Notes: generated by a model not told the origin, from the sequence alone. Positions 33,893 to 42,222 are shown, counted from the first letter of the stretch. The stretch is DNA of 64,000 nucleotides from Streptomyces qinzhouensis (GCF_007856155.1 NZ_CP042266.1:5518001-5582000), one strand, 5' to 3'. A program made the numbers and translations.

Positions 33893-35041
33893 ATGCATCG
33901 CGCCGATCACCCCCCGTCGCGCCGCGCGTTCCTCGATGTCACCGGCGCCACGGTGGCCGCCGGTCTCCTCGCCGGGTGCTCGGGGGACTCCGCCCGGCCC
34001 GCCCCTTCCGCGTCGCCCACGTCCGCGCCGGTCCCGGGGACGGGACGGCATCAGTCGGGCGTGACGCTTCCCCGGACGGCCCAGCCCCACCTGCTGGCCC
34101 TGGTGGCCGACCTCGGCTCCTCGGTGGCGCCCGGCCCGTTGCTGGCCGAACTCGGCGAGGCCGTCCGCACTCTCGGCGCCGGGTCCGACCCGCGGCTCCT
34201 GGGACTGTCCCCGGGCGATATGACCGTGACCATCGGCGTGGGTCCACGGCTGGTACGGGCGGCCGGCGCCGCGCTGCCCGGCGCGGCCGACCTGCCGCGG
34301 TTCTCCCGCGAGCGGGTGGCCCCGCCGTCGCGCGGCGGTGATCTGCTGATACAGATCTGCGCCGGCGACGCCCTGCTCCTACCGGCCGCCGCCGCCGCGC
34401 TCCTGGACCAGGCCGGCGACCGTGTCCGGGAGCGCTGGCGGCAGTTCGGACGCCGCGGTTCCGAGGTACCCGTGGCCGAGGGCCGCTCCGCACCGCGCAA
34501 CCTGCTCGGTTTCATCGACGGCATCGTGGGCCCGCACACCACCGCCGAACAGGAACGTGACCTGTGGCTGGCCGGACCCCCCGCGGTCGCCGGCGGCACC
34601 CTGGCCGTACTACGGCGCATGGAATTCGACCTGACGCGGTTCGCCGCGCTGTCGGTCGCCGAGCAGGAGGCGGTCTTCGGACGGCGCCGGGCCAGTGGCG
34701 TACCCCTCTCCGGCGGCAGCGTCGCCTCGGCCCCCGGACTCGGCGCCAAGACGCCCGACGGGCGCTACCTCGTACCCGTGGACGCCCATGTGCGCAGGGC
34801 GAATCCCACCGTGGTCGGCGTCGGCCATATGCTCCGCCGTTCCTACAGCATCGACCATCCCTCGCCCGGCCTGCTCTTCATCAGCTTCCAGAACGACCTG
34901 CGGACCTTCACGGCCACGCTCAGCCGTATGGACTCCTCCGACGCGCTGCTGCCCTTCACCACGACGACCGCCAGCGCGACCTTCCTGATCCTCCCCGGCT
35001 ACGGCCCGCGTCGCCCGCTCGGTTCCTCATTGTTCGGCTGA
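33893..35041 (+). CDS. DyP-type heme peroxidase, Tat-exported lipoprotein
   Basis: The 382-aa protein has a twin-arginine signal (SRRAFLDVTG) and lipobox LAGC (Cys29), so it should be exported folded with heme and lipid-anchored. The DyP motif GxxDG reads GFIDGI near residue 205, and the proximal heme His is in VDAHVRRANP. DyP enzymes oxidise dyes, phenolics or lignin-like compounds with peroxide and may help copper- or iron-dependent surface oxidation. It is the last gene before the island and its stop lies 70 bp ahead of the left repeat. No EfeO/EfeU partner is adjacent. Confidence 0.92.
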   Translation: MHRADHPPSRRAFLDVTGATVAAGLLAGCSGDSARPAPSASPTSAPVPGTGRHQSGVTLPRTAQPHLLALVADLGSSVAPGPLLAELGEAVRTLGAGSDPRLLGLSPGDMTVTIGVGPRLVRAAGAALPGAADLPRFSRERVAPPSRGGDLLIQICAGDALLLPAAAAALLDQAGDRVRERWRQFGRRGSEVPVAEGRSAPRNLLGFIDGIVGPHTTAEQERDLWLAGPPAVAGGTLAVLRRMEFDLTRFAALSVAEQEAVFGRRRASGVPLSGGSVASAPGLGAKTPDGRYLVPVDAHVRRANPTVVGVGHMLRRSYSIDHPSPGLLFISFQNDLRTFTATLSRMDSSDALLPFTTTTASATFLILPGYGPRRPLGSSLFG

Positions 35042-35111
35042 TCCGTGAACGCCGCATAGGGCCTCCGTGGATAGGTTCCCTGGGACTTTCACACCGGCCG
35101 CAGTTGCCGGT

Positions 35112-35257
35112 CCAGGAACTTCCGCCGTGCAACAGGGAAAGGCCCTGACCGCGCCGAAAGATGGAAAAAGCGCTGCTCAGGGCCTACGGGCCAAGGGGCT
35201 CGGCGCTCGATGACGTTCACCGCGAGCCCGCCCCGCGCCATCTCCTTGTACTTCACC
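35112..35257. repeat. Left copy of the sdaA 3'-end repeat, att-like
   Basis: This block matches 48636-48783, the 3' end and terminator of sdaA. The best part, 35206-35257, differs from 48732-48783 at three of 52 bases. In minus-strand reading it encodes [16 protein letters not shown], but the stop TGA of sdaA is CGA here, so the copy is decaying. The stem of the sdaA terminator is also kept. It is what remains when an element integrates into the 3' end of sdaA and supplies a replacement end. Confidence 0.8.
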
Positions 35258-35267
35258 TTCATTGTTG

Positions 35268-36010
35268 CCATCGAGCGTGATCTTGAGGGAGGAGTGCCCG
35301 AGCAAGGCCGCGAGGCTCACCACGGACTTGCCGGCCTCCAGCTGCACACTGGCTTAGGTGTGCCGCAGGACATGGAACGTGTCCGCCCGCGACGACGCAT
35401 AGACCGGGTAGCGGCGGGCCTGGCCGCCGTACCGCTGGACCTTCTCCCCGAGCACGGTGAACAGCCCGACGGCCGCGAGGGCGGGCCGCCAGCTCCGCTC
35501 GTTCCACGTCTTGTAGTAGATCCGGTTCCCGTGGGAGGCGGTGAGGACGAGCCGCACGGTGATCGGACGCCGCTGCCGCTTCTCCAGAGCGTTGGTCGGA
35601 GGCTCCGGGTTCCGCCAGGGACGGGTGCGCGCCGTCGAAGGGAACCGGCGGAAGTGCGCGCGGGCGCGAGCCGCCAGGTTGGGGGAGAGCGGCACCTCCC
35701 GCGTCTTGCCGCCCTTAGGTAGACAGAAGTACGGACACCTCGTCGTGTCCCACCGGAGCTGACGCCGGATGCGCACGACCATGTTCGTGAAGTCGAAGTC
35801 CTCCTCGGCCAGGCCGAACGCCTCTCCTTGGTGAAGCCCGAGGCCGAGCCCCAGGTACACGGCGAACCGGTAGCGCTCCTGGAGCTGCTCCCGCACGGTG
35901 TCGACGGTGGTACGGGCCGACGCCTTGGCTTTCTTCTCCTTGGCACGCGGAGCCTTGACGCTCTTGTGGATTTTAAGCGGGTTCCGCAGAAGCCGCTGAT
36001 CGTCCACTTG
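35268..36010 (-). pseudogene. Tyrosine-type integrase, broken
   Basis: A 217-codon frame (start near 36007) encodes the middle and catalytic part of a tyrosine recombinase: RFAVYLGLGLGLHQGEAFGL with the first catalytic Arg region replaced by HQGEA, LPKGGKTREVPLS, and HVLRHT. The next codon is TAA where the family has TAC/TAT (LRHTYASVQLEAG). The sequence then continues as ASVQLEAGKSVVSLAALLG and HSSLKITLDG before running into the left sdaA repeat. The region with the nucleophile Tyr is gone. The N-terminal arm-binding domain is also missing. It is therefore dead three ways, and the island should no longer excise by itself. Confidence 0.85.
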
Positions 36011-36039
36011 CGGTGCGGTGATTCCTTCCGAGCGGGTGT

Positions 36040-36210
36040 TCAGAACGCCGGCTGCAGCCGGTCCTTATCGACGGTCCCTGCCGTCGTTGACGCCAGACGT
36101 ACAGGGTGTCTGGGGGAGAGGCCCAGATAGGTGGCTGCTTGGGGAAGGCTCAAGAAGGCCGTTTCGTGCTGTGAGGTTACCTGGGGCGTAGCTGCGTTCC
36201 TGTCGTCCGG
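36040..36210 (-). pseudogene. Excisionase/HTH-like remnant
   Basis: A minus-strand frame contains FLSLPQAATYLGLSPR, typical of the small MerR/excisionase-like helix-turn-helix proteins encoded next to integrase in actinobacterial integrative elements. After it the sequence diverges (HPVRLAST...) and stops at 36040. No start codon with a ribosome binding site is visible. It probably represents a decayed xis gene. Confidence 0.5.
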
Positions 36211-36592
36211 CCTTGAGGTGACAGGAGGATGATCCGGAGAAAGGGAGGCTTGGTTGAGCCGGGCCGTTAGTGATAGGGGCCTTGGTCGACTTCTTGATAT
36301 GTGACCCTTCTGCATGGCTTCAGGTCGGATCAGCCACAGAATCCGAGAGGGATTGATCAGGTCGGCGATGACCTGGTCAGCACCTACGTTGGCCAGGTTG
36401 TCCTGAGTCAGGTCGTGCGGTAATGACCCACAGGAGGCTGAGTAACCGCTGCAGCGTATTCCGGCCAGCCCTCGTCGTTTGCCGGGGAAGAGTGGCGCCC
36501 GCCGATAGCGTTCCGGCGTGCTCGCACCGACCGACGGCGCCCCGCCGGCAGGTTCTTCCCGCCCTGAACATGTACGAATGAAGGACACCCTC
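36211..36592. other. Gene-free interval upstream of the first methyltransferase
   Basis: No convincing gene. A minus-strand frame with NLANVGADQVIADLI could be another remnant of the integrated element. The sequence from about 36480 should hold the promoter of the methyltransferase gene; I see no clear consensus. Confidence 0.35.
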
Positions 36593-37816
36593 ATGACCCA
36601 CACGACGGTCGACTCCGACGAGGCCGCACGGCTCCGCAACGAGGTCGTGGACCGGTTGGTCGCGGACGGCGCGATCTCCTCCCCGGAGGTCGAGGCTGTG
36701 ATGCGGAAGGTCCCCCGGCACGCGTTCGCCCCCGAGGCGAGTCTGGAGAAGGCATACGCCCCGTACGCGGCCGTCATCACCAAGACGGACGCGCACGGCG
36801 TCCAGCTCAGCTCGGTCTCCGCGCCGCAGATCCAGGCGATGATGCTGGGGCAGGCCCGGGTCCGACCCGGGATGAGGGTGCTGGAGATCGGCTCGGGCGG
36901 TCTGAACGCGGCTTACCTCGCCGAGTTGGTCGGGGAAGCCGGTGACGTGGTCACCGTGGACATCGACTCCACCGTCACGGACCGGGCCCGCCGGCTGCTG
37001 GACGAGCACGGCTTCGGCCGGGTCCGAGTGGTCTGCGTCGACGCGGCGGAGCCCCTCGACGACCTCGGTACGTTCGACCTCGTCATGGTGACCGCTGGCG
37101 CGTGGGACATCCCGCCCGCGTGGACCGGGCGGCTCACCCCCGGCGGGCGTCTGGTGGTACCGCTGCGGATGCGCGGGCTCACCCGGTCCGTGGCCTTCGT
37201 CCGCGTCGACGATCACCTGGAGAGCGAGTCCGCGTTCGTCTGCGGCTTCGTCCCCATGCAGGGCTCGACCGCGCACCGGGAGGAACTGCTGCTCGTCGCC
37301 GGGACTCCGGAGATCGGGCTGCGGTTCGATGACGGACTGCCAGCCGACCCGAGCCTGCTCGACAACGCCGTCACCACGCCCCGGGTGGAGCTGTGGACCG
37401 GGGTTGAGGTCGGTCGCGGCGAACTCGTCGACACGCTCCAGATGCACCTGGCGATCACACTGCCCGGCTTCTGCGTCATGACGGTCGACCCCGACTTGGA
37501 CAGCGGGATCGTCGCCCCCTCGAACGAGTCCTTCTCCCTGGCGGCCGTGGACGGCGCCGACTTCGCCTATCTCACCGTCCGCCGGACCGAGGATGACAAG
37601 GGCGTCGAGTACGGCGTCCACGCCCTCGGCCCCACGGCCTCCGGTTTCGCCAAGATCGTCGCGGACCACGTCCGTGACTGGGCCCGCGACCGGCGCGGCG
37701 GCCCCAATCCGGTCATCCGCGTCCATCCGGCCGGCACCCCCGACGCGCAGATCCCGGCCGACCGAGTCATCGACAAGGTGCACAGCCGGATCTCGCTCGC
37801 CTGGTCTCCGGCGTAG
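36593..37816 (+). CDS. FxLD-type PIMT-like methyltransferase (first copy)
   Basis: The 407-aa protein has an N-terminal PIMT-like domain with VPRHAFAPEAS, motif I VLEIGSGGLNAAYLAEL, VVTVDIDSTV, VTAGAWDIPPAW and VPLRMRGLTRS, then a C-terminal domain of about 180 residues typical of the lanthipeptide FxLD methyltransferases. These enzymes methylate Asp in a modified peptide, which can collapse to succinimide and isoaspartate. ATG 36593 has AAGGA seven bases upstream; ATG 36578 is an alternative. It stands apart from the precursor gene, with a regulator pair and Nudix gene between. A paralogue of equal length lies at 40654, with VTAGAWDIP and VPLRMRGLTRS in common. Confidence 0.88.
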   Translation: MTHTTVDSDEAARLRNEVVDRLVADGAISSPEVEAVMRKVPRHAFAPEASLEKAYAPYAAVITKTDAHGVQLSSVSAPQIQAMMLGQARVRPGMRVLEIGSGGLNAAYLAELVGEAGDVVTVDIDSTVTDRARRLLDEHGFGRVRVVCVDAAEPLDDLGTFDLVMVTAGAWDIPPAWTGRLTPGGRLVVPLRMRGLTRSVAFVRVDDHLESESAFVCGFVPMQGSTAHREELLLVAGTPEIGLRFDDGLPADPSLLDNAVTTPRVELWTGVEVGRGELVDTLQMHLAITLPGFCVMTVDPDLDSGIVAPSNESFSLAAVDGADFAYLTVRRTEDDKGVEYGVHALGPTASGFAKIVADHVRDWARDRRGGPNPVIRVHPAGTPDAQIPADRVIDKVHSRISLAWSPA

Positions 37817-37986
37817 CTGTCGGAGATCAGGTTCCCGTACTACTCTGGAAGAGAGGGTCACGAGACCAGCCTTCGGGCCGACGTCTAACCCGTTCCCTCA
37901 GGGCACGCTGCTGAGATGGATACGGGCAGATCGGTATTTGATCGACTGGGATAGTCGTGAAGCGTGATGCTCCGAGTGTCGGGAAG

Positions 37987-38021
37987 GGACGGGTGCCTCG
38001 GCCATGCCGAGGTACCCGTCC
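37987..38021. terminator. Terminator between the methyltransferase and DUF397 genes
   Basis: A 16-bp stem with one mismatch, GGACGGGTGCCTCGGC with GCCGAGGTACCCGTCC, has a very short loop. It lies between convergent genes and can work in both directions. Confidence 0.8.
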
Positions 38022-38026
38022 GCGAA

Positions 38027-38257
38027 TCACCTGATCTTTTCCGAGGCAGCGAGGCTTACGAAAGCACTCCAGGCCGAAGGCGCAACCACCAGCGCGGCCC
38101 CGCCCTTCTGCTTCGAGTCCCGGACACCGATTCGGAGTCCGAGATCTGCGACCTCTATGCAGTTGCCGTTGTCCTGGGAGCTGTAAGAGGACTTGAACCA
38201 GGCCGTCTCCGGAACGAGGTCGGTAGCGGTTACGCGCGGGGGAAGATTTGTCGTCAT
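38027..38257 (-). CDS. DUF397 protein
   Basis: The 76-aa protein has the family hallmark W-F-KSSYSSQDNGNCIEVA and ends with VRDSKQKGGAALVV and a WSAF segment. DUF397 proteins are small partners, probably anti-activators or targets, of the XRE/DUF5753 regulators encoded next to them in Streptomyces. The ATG 38257 overlaps the regulator's stop (ATGA), so the two are translationally coupled. Confidence 0.92.
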   Translation of the reverse strand: MTTNLPPRVTATDLVPETAWFKSSYSSQDNGNCIEVADLGLRIGVRDSKQKGGAALVVAPSAWSAFVSLAASEKIR

Positions 38258-39117
38258 TTCCACAGTCTCTTTTCGAGGTCATCCAGGATTTGAGGGGTCT
38301 GCGCCGGCCCCGGTGCCGCCATGGCCATCGCATCGAACTGTCGCTGGAACTGCCCCACGTCCGACTCCTTCGACCACATGGTGGTGGCCTTGGCGCTGTC
38401 GCTCTGAGTCACAGGCCCGAGGCCCGTGAACTCCAGCACCGTGAAGTTCCAGCCGGAGCGGTAGGTGGCAAGGTCTTCCGGGATGATCTGCACCTCCACC
38501 CTCTCTAGGGCGCAGAGCCGCTTCAGCTCTGCGTACTGCGCTCGCATGACCTCTGGCGAGCCGATGACCGTACGCAGCGCGTTCTCCGTCAGGATGATGT
38601 GCACCTCCGGCCCGTCCGGTTGGGTCAGAAGCTGCTTTCGTTCCATCCTGAGTCGCACGCCTTGCTCGACGAACGCCGTGGTCCGTTCCTCGACCACCTT
38701 GGCGGACCGTGCGAGCGCTGTGGCATAGGTCTCGTCCTGCAAGAGCCCATGGACGACGTGGTTCTCGTACCCGCGGATACGGGTCGCGTCCCGCTCCAAC
38801 CCGAGATACATCGGCAGGCCGGAGGGCAGGAGGCTGGTGTAGGAGGTGAACGGCTCTTTACTCAGGGAGCCGCGCTGCATCTGCAACAAGGCATCCCTGG
38901 CGTCGATGTCGTGCACCCCGTACCTGTCGAGGATGCGTTCGAGGTCAATCAGCTTCGGTAGGGGGATGTCCCCGCTTTCGACCCTGCTGATCTTCGAGCG
39001 GGAGAACCCCAGCTCGACCGAGACGGCCTCCGCTGTGAGCCCCAGCTGATCGCGGAGTGCTCGAAGTTCCTTGCCGAGTGCGACCCGCAGGTACGTCGGT
39101 CCTCGTCGTGCGGCCAC
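38254..39117 (-). CDS. XRE-family regulator with DUF5753 domain
   Basis: The 287-aa protein has an N-terminal helix-turn-helix (LGKELRALRDQLGLTAEAVS, FSRSKISRVESGDI) and a C-terminal DUF5753 domain (about 100-287) with VHGLLQDETYATAL and VRLRMERKQLL. It pairs with the DUF397 gene downstream. GTG 39117 starts inside the TAG of a small upstream frame (TAGTG). Homologous pairs control antibiotic production or development. Here it is in the middle of the lanthipeptide island and may regulate it. Confidence 0.92.
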   Translation of the reverse strand: MAARRGPTYLRVALGKELRALRDQLGLTAEAVSVELGFSRSKISRVESGDIPLPKLIDLERILDRYGVHDIDARDALLQMQRGSLSKEPFTSYTSLLPSGLPMYLGLERDATRIRGYENHVVHGLLQDETYATALARSAKVVEERTTAFVEQGVRLRMERKQLLTQPDGPEVHIILTENALRTVIGSPEVMRAQYAELKRLCALERVEVQIIPEDLATYRSGWNFTVLEFTGLGPVTQSDSAKATTMWSKESDVGQFQRQFDAMAMAAPGPAQTPQILDDLEKRLWK

Positions 39118-39284
39118 TATCCCTGTCCCCTCGTCCTGATGGGCTGTCCGTCGGATCGAGGCCCCTGTCCGGCAGCACAGGTTATCTGTCCACCATGCCA
39201 GGGGCTCAGTCTGATCGCTGACCTCGCCCGCTCTTCGTTCCACACAGCCAGTCGGTTACCAGACATTTGCCAATGTGCGTTCAT
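39117..39284 (-). CDS. Possible small protein upstream of the XRE gene, 55 aa
   Basis: ATG 39284 opens a 55-codon frame (MNAHWQMSGNRLAVWNEERA...) whose TAG overlaps the XRE start by one base, as in coupled genes. Codon usage is poor in third-position GC and the ribosome binding site (GAGAAAG) is weak. No family is recognised. It could be a leader frame or chance. Confidence 0.3.
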   Translation of the reverse strand: MNAHWQMSGNRLAVWNEERARSAIRLSPWHGGQITCAAGQGPRSDGQPIRTRGQG

Positions 39285-39415
39285 GGGAGCTTTCTCTTGA
39301 ATGTTAACTGGAGTGTGCAGCACGCTTGTTGGCCTCAGCAGCTTCCCTGTGCACGGCCGGGACGACGCACCTTCCGTCGCTGCTGACATCCCTGTCCAGA
39401 CCGCAGGAGGGCTGC

Positions 39416-40093
39416 ATGGCAACCACAGTTGTGAGTCCTCAGAGCGCTCTGGGCGTCCTTGGATCAATCGCCGACCCGCAGCCCGTCGTGCTTGATGCCC
39501 GACTTCAGCGAGAGCAGGCATGGCCCCCTCGCCCAACGATGGAGGAAGTGCTGCCCGTCCCCGGTCAAGGCACCGACTCCGCCGGTCCTCTTCTCTCCGC
39601 TCTCCCACGGGAGGCAAACATGTCCACGACCGTTCACAGCCTGCCCGTACGAGATGCGGAGGCTGCCCGCTCCCAACCTGTGGAGCGTGCCCGCCCCTCA
39701 TCCGCGCAGGAGCTGTTAGGGCTTCTCAACAGCCTCAACGGTTCGTTCATCCAAGACGGCGTAGAAGAGTATCTGGAGCGGATTCTCGGGTGGGGAGCGA
39801 GCCCGCTTACCTCCACCGAGCGCTTGACGCTCGTCGGCAGGCTCCGCTCCTGCCTCTGGCCGCTGGTGACCGACGCTCTGCACGGCGCGAAGGGCCGTCC
39901 GAACGACTTCCTGCGCCAGCTCGTCAGCGCGGCGATCCGGCTCGACGCCGAGGGCAGTGCGAAGGAGTTCGTGCCGAGTCCCCTTGGTGATGTCCGACCA
40001 CCACATCGTCCGGCTCACCCTCGACGGCGACCGGCTCGCGGACATCCTCAACCGGCAGCCGGTCGGCGCCCCCTCCTTCGCCGAGTGAGGTGA
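39416..40093 (+). CDS. Hypothetical island protein with a TTA codon
   Basis: I do not recognise this 225-aa product. Two in-frame starts both have excellent ribosome binding sites: ATG 39416 (AGGAGG) and ATG 39620 (GGGAGG). Third-position GC is modest before about 39700 and high afterwards, so the shorter protein is quite possible. The central part (SAQELLGLLNSLNG... ILGWGASPLTSTERLTLVGRL) looks helical. Codon 101 is TTA (39716-39718). From about 39975 codon usage in this frame collapses, while another frame (39990-40088, MSDHHIVRLTLDGDRL...) improves, which suggests a frameshift near the end. The Nudix gene follows directly. Confidence 0.55.
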   Translation: MATTVVSPQSALGVLGSIADPQPVVLDARLQREQAWPPRPTMEEVLPVPGQGTDSAGPLLSALPREANMSTTVHSLPVRDAEAARSQPVERARPSSAQELLGLLNSLNGSFIQDGVEEYLERILGWGASPLTSTERLTLVGRLRSCLWPLVTDALHGAKGRPNDFLRQLVSAAIRLDAEGSAKEFVPSPLGDVRPPHRPAHPRRRPARGHPQPAAGRRPLLRRVR

Positions 40094-40098
40094 AGGCC

Positions 40099-40605
40099 AT
40101 GGAGAACGTGACACCGCCAGCTCGCGACGACGACCGGAAGACCAGGGTCGCGGCCGGCGTGATCCTCCAGAACGGACGTCTCCTGCTCATCAAACGGGCA
40201 ACACCCGAAGGGTCGCTCACCTGGCAGTTCCCGGCCGGAAAGATCGAGCCGGACGAGTCACCCGAAGACGCTGTCATACGGGAGGTGAAGCAGGAGACCG
40301 GCCTCGTCGTCACCGTCACGGAACGACTGAGAGAACGGATCCACCCGGGCACCGGCATCCGCATCCTCTACTTCGCCTGCTCCATCCTGTCCGGCACCGC
40401 CCACCGCGCGGCCCCCGACGAAGTCGCGGACATCACCTGGGTGCCGCTCCGCGACCTATCCCACTACATACCTGACGGGTTCTTTCTTCCTGTCCAGCAG
40501 TACCTCGACACCACCGCCAGCCATCCGGAACGGCCTGCCGCGCCGGGCGGCTCGGCGCCCGGTAAAGGGCCGGTTCGGGGCGGTCATCCGGGGGAGTCGC
40601 GGTGA
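40099..40605 (+). CDS. Nudix hydrolase
   Basis: The 168-aa protein has the full Nudix box: GKIEPDESPEDAVIREVKQE followed by TGLVV (G-x5-E-x7-RE-x2-E pattern). It should hydrolyse a nucleoside diphosphate linked to another group, perhaps a damaged nucleotide or a cofactor. ATG 40099 is preceded by GAGGTGAAGG; GTG 40090 is an alternative. It lies between the hypothetical gene and the second methyltransferase on the same strand, so it belongs to the island operon, though I know of no lanthipeptide step that needs it. The C-terminal 30 residues are low-complexity. Confidence 0.9.
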   Translation: MENVTPPARDDDRKTRVAAGVILQNGRLLLIKRATPEGSLTWQFPAGKIEPDESPEDAVIREVKQETGLVVTVTERLRERIHPGTGIRILYFACSILSGTAHRAAPDEVADITWVPLRDLSHYIPDGFFLPVQQYLDTTASHPERPAAPGGSAPGKGPVRGGHPGESR

Positions 40606-40653
40606 TTCCGGCAATGCAGCTGGACCACGAAACACGATCGGTAGGGTGACGAA

Positions 40654-41877
40654 GTGACTACGGTACGAGACAAGAACATTGATGAGGAAGCGGCCTCGTT
40701 GCGGGCGGCCATGGTGCGTGAGCTGCGCGATCTGGAGGCCATCACAGCTGACTCCGTCGCCGGTGCGGTGGCCGCTGTGCCCCGGCATCTGTTCGCCGTC
40801 GGCGAGCCGCTGAAGGCCGCGTACGCAGCCAACCAGGCCCTGGTGATCAAGCGGGACGAGGACGGTACGGCACTCAGCTCGCTGTCGGCCACACACATCC
40901 AGGCGGTGATGCTGGAGCAGGCCGGGATCGAGCCCGGCATGCGGGTCCTCGAAGTCGGCTCGGGTGGCTACAACGCCGCGCTGATCGCCGAGCTGGTCGG
41001 CAAGGAGGGCGCGTCGATCTCGGTGGACATCGACGCGGAGATCGTCGAGCGCGCCCGGAAGTGTCTGGACGCGGCTGGATACGAGCAGGTTCAGGTGGTG
41101 CGGGCCGACGCCGTCGCCGGGGTACCGGAGCTGGCTCCGTTCGACCGGATCATCGTCACCGCCGGGGCCTGGGACATCCCGTCGGCGTGGCTGGACCAGC
41201 TCTCCGAGCGCGGCCGGATCGTCGTCCCCCTCCGGATGCGCGGGCTCACCCGGTCGATCGCGTTCGACCGGGCCGGCGGCGGCTCGGAAGAGGAGCTGGT
41301 CAGCGACAGCTACCGCCTGTGCGGCTTCGTGCCCATGCAGGGAGCCGGCGCGTACACCGAGCGGCTCATCCACGTCACCGATGGCCTCGCGCTGCGCGTC
41401 GATGACCAGAAGCAGGACTTCGACACCGACGCCCTGGCCGCCGCCGTGCGCTCGGCCCGGCTGGAGGTGTGGTCCGGGGCGGCGTTCGATCTGCCGGACG
41501 AGTTGGAACTGTTCCTGGCGACGAACACGCCGGAGATGGTGATGCTCCACGGCAGCAAGGACTTGGTCGACCAGGGCCTTCTCGCGCTGTCGGTGACGCG
41601 CGGCGTCCCGGCGCTGGTCAGCGGTGGGAGCTTTGCGTACCGCACGAAGCGGGCGAACGAGGAGACCGGCGGCTTCGAGAGCGGTGTCCTCGCCCACGGT
41701 CCCGACGCCGAACAGGTCGCGGCCCGCTACGCCGAGCTGCTGCGGCGGTGGGCGTCGGACCACCAGCGGCGCGGGGCCGCCCGGATCTCGTACCGGCCGA
41801 TGCCCGCCGGTACGGCTGAACCGTCCCAGGGGGTTGTGGCGAAGCGGCTCGGCGCTGTCGCTTTCTCCTGGTCGTAG
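40654..41877 (+). CDS. FxLD-type PIMT-like methyltransferase (second copy)
   Basis: The 407-aa paralogue of the protein at 36593 has VPRHLFAVGEP, motif I VLEVGSGGYNAALIAELVG, ISVDIDAEIV, VTAGAWDIPSAW, VPLRMRGLTRS and the same C-terminal domain. It lies just upstream of the lanthipeptide precursor and LanB/LanC genes, so it is the better candidate to act on that peptide. In known systems the methyltransferase acts after ring formation and targets Asp next to Gly or Asn. The start GTG 40654 has AGGGTGACGAA upstream. Confidence 0.9.
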   Translation: MTTVRDKNIDEEAASLRAAMVRELRDLEAITADSVAGAVAAVPRHLFAVGEPLKAAYAANQALVIKRDEDGTALSSLSATHIQAVMLEQAGIEPGMRVLEVGSGGYNAALIAELVGKEGASISVDIDAEIVERARKCLDAAGYEQVQVVRADAVAGVPELAPFDRIIVTAGAWDIPSAWLDQLSERGRIVVPLRMRGLTRSIAFDRAGGGSEEELVSDSYRLCGFVPMQGAGAYTERLIHVTDGLALRVDDQKQDFDTDALAAAVRSARLEVWSGAAFDLPDELELFLATNTPEMVMLHGSKDLVDQGLLALSVTRGVPALVSGGSFAYRTKRANEETGGFESGVLAHGPDAEQVAARYAELLRRWASDHQRRGAARISYRPMPAGTAEPSQGVVAKRLGAVAFSWS

Positions 41878-41885
41878 GCTCCCCG

Positions 41886-41910
41886 GCCCCCGCGGCATCG
41901 TCACGGGGGC
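41886..41910 (+). terminator. Weak hairpin before the precursor gene
   Basis: GCCCCCG (41886-41892) pairs with CGGGGGC (41904-41910) around an 11-base loop, 39 bases before the precursor GTG. It may partly insulate the precursor transcript from the methyltransferase gene. Confidence 0.35.
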
Positions 41911-41949
41911 ACGGGGCATTCGCACCACCCAACTATCAGGGAGGTTGTT

Positions 41950-42144
41950 GTGTCCGCACAGCAGATCGAAGACGCGGCGATAGCGCCACACCCGCAGAGC
42001 GCGGGCGAGGAGGAGAGCTTCGAGAATTGGGACCTGGACGTCTCGATCGTGGAGTCCGGCCCGTCGGCCGACCGGCTCATCCGGATGACTGACGACGGCT
42101 GCGGTGTGACCTGCGAGTCCGCCTGCTCGACCACCTGCCCGTAG
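41950..42144 (+). CDS. FxLD-family lanthipeptide precursor
   Basis: The 64-aa peptide has an acidic leader (about 1-46) with the conserved leader motif present as W27-D-L-D30 instead of F-x-L-D, preceded by FEN. The core is about residues 47-64, TDDGCGVTCESACSTTCP. Four Cys at 51, 55, 59 and 63 are exactly four residues apart, with Thr47, Thr54, Ser57, Ser60, Thr61 and Thr62 available for dehydration. D49-G50 is a natural site for Asp methylation and succinimide formation. GTG 41950 has GGGAGG upstream. LanB, LanC and a SpaB_C-type protein follow directly; a methyltransferase precedes. Confidence 0.92.
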   Translation: MSAQQIEDAAIAPHPQSAGEEESFENWDLDVSIVESGPSADRLIRMTDDGCGVTCESACSTTCP

Positions 42145-42163
42145 CAGATCCGAAGGACTGAAC

Positions 42164-42201
42164 CGCGGTGCCCGGTCGGCTTCGGAGGGCCGGGCACCGC
42201 G
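42164..42201 (+). terminator. Hairpin between the precursor and LanB genes
   Basis: A perfect 12-bp stem CGCGGTGCCCGG with CCGGGCACCGCG has a 14-base loop. Partial termination or mRNA stabilisation here would give much more precursor than enzyme, a common design in lanthipeptide operons. Confidence 0.75.
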
Positions 42202-42222
42202 CTCCACGAAGGGGAGTTGCCG

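Noticed and set aside
36211..36592. A replication or transposase gene in the integrated element
   Set aside because: Only a short frame with no start or recognisable motif; kept as possible remnant, not called.
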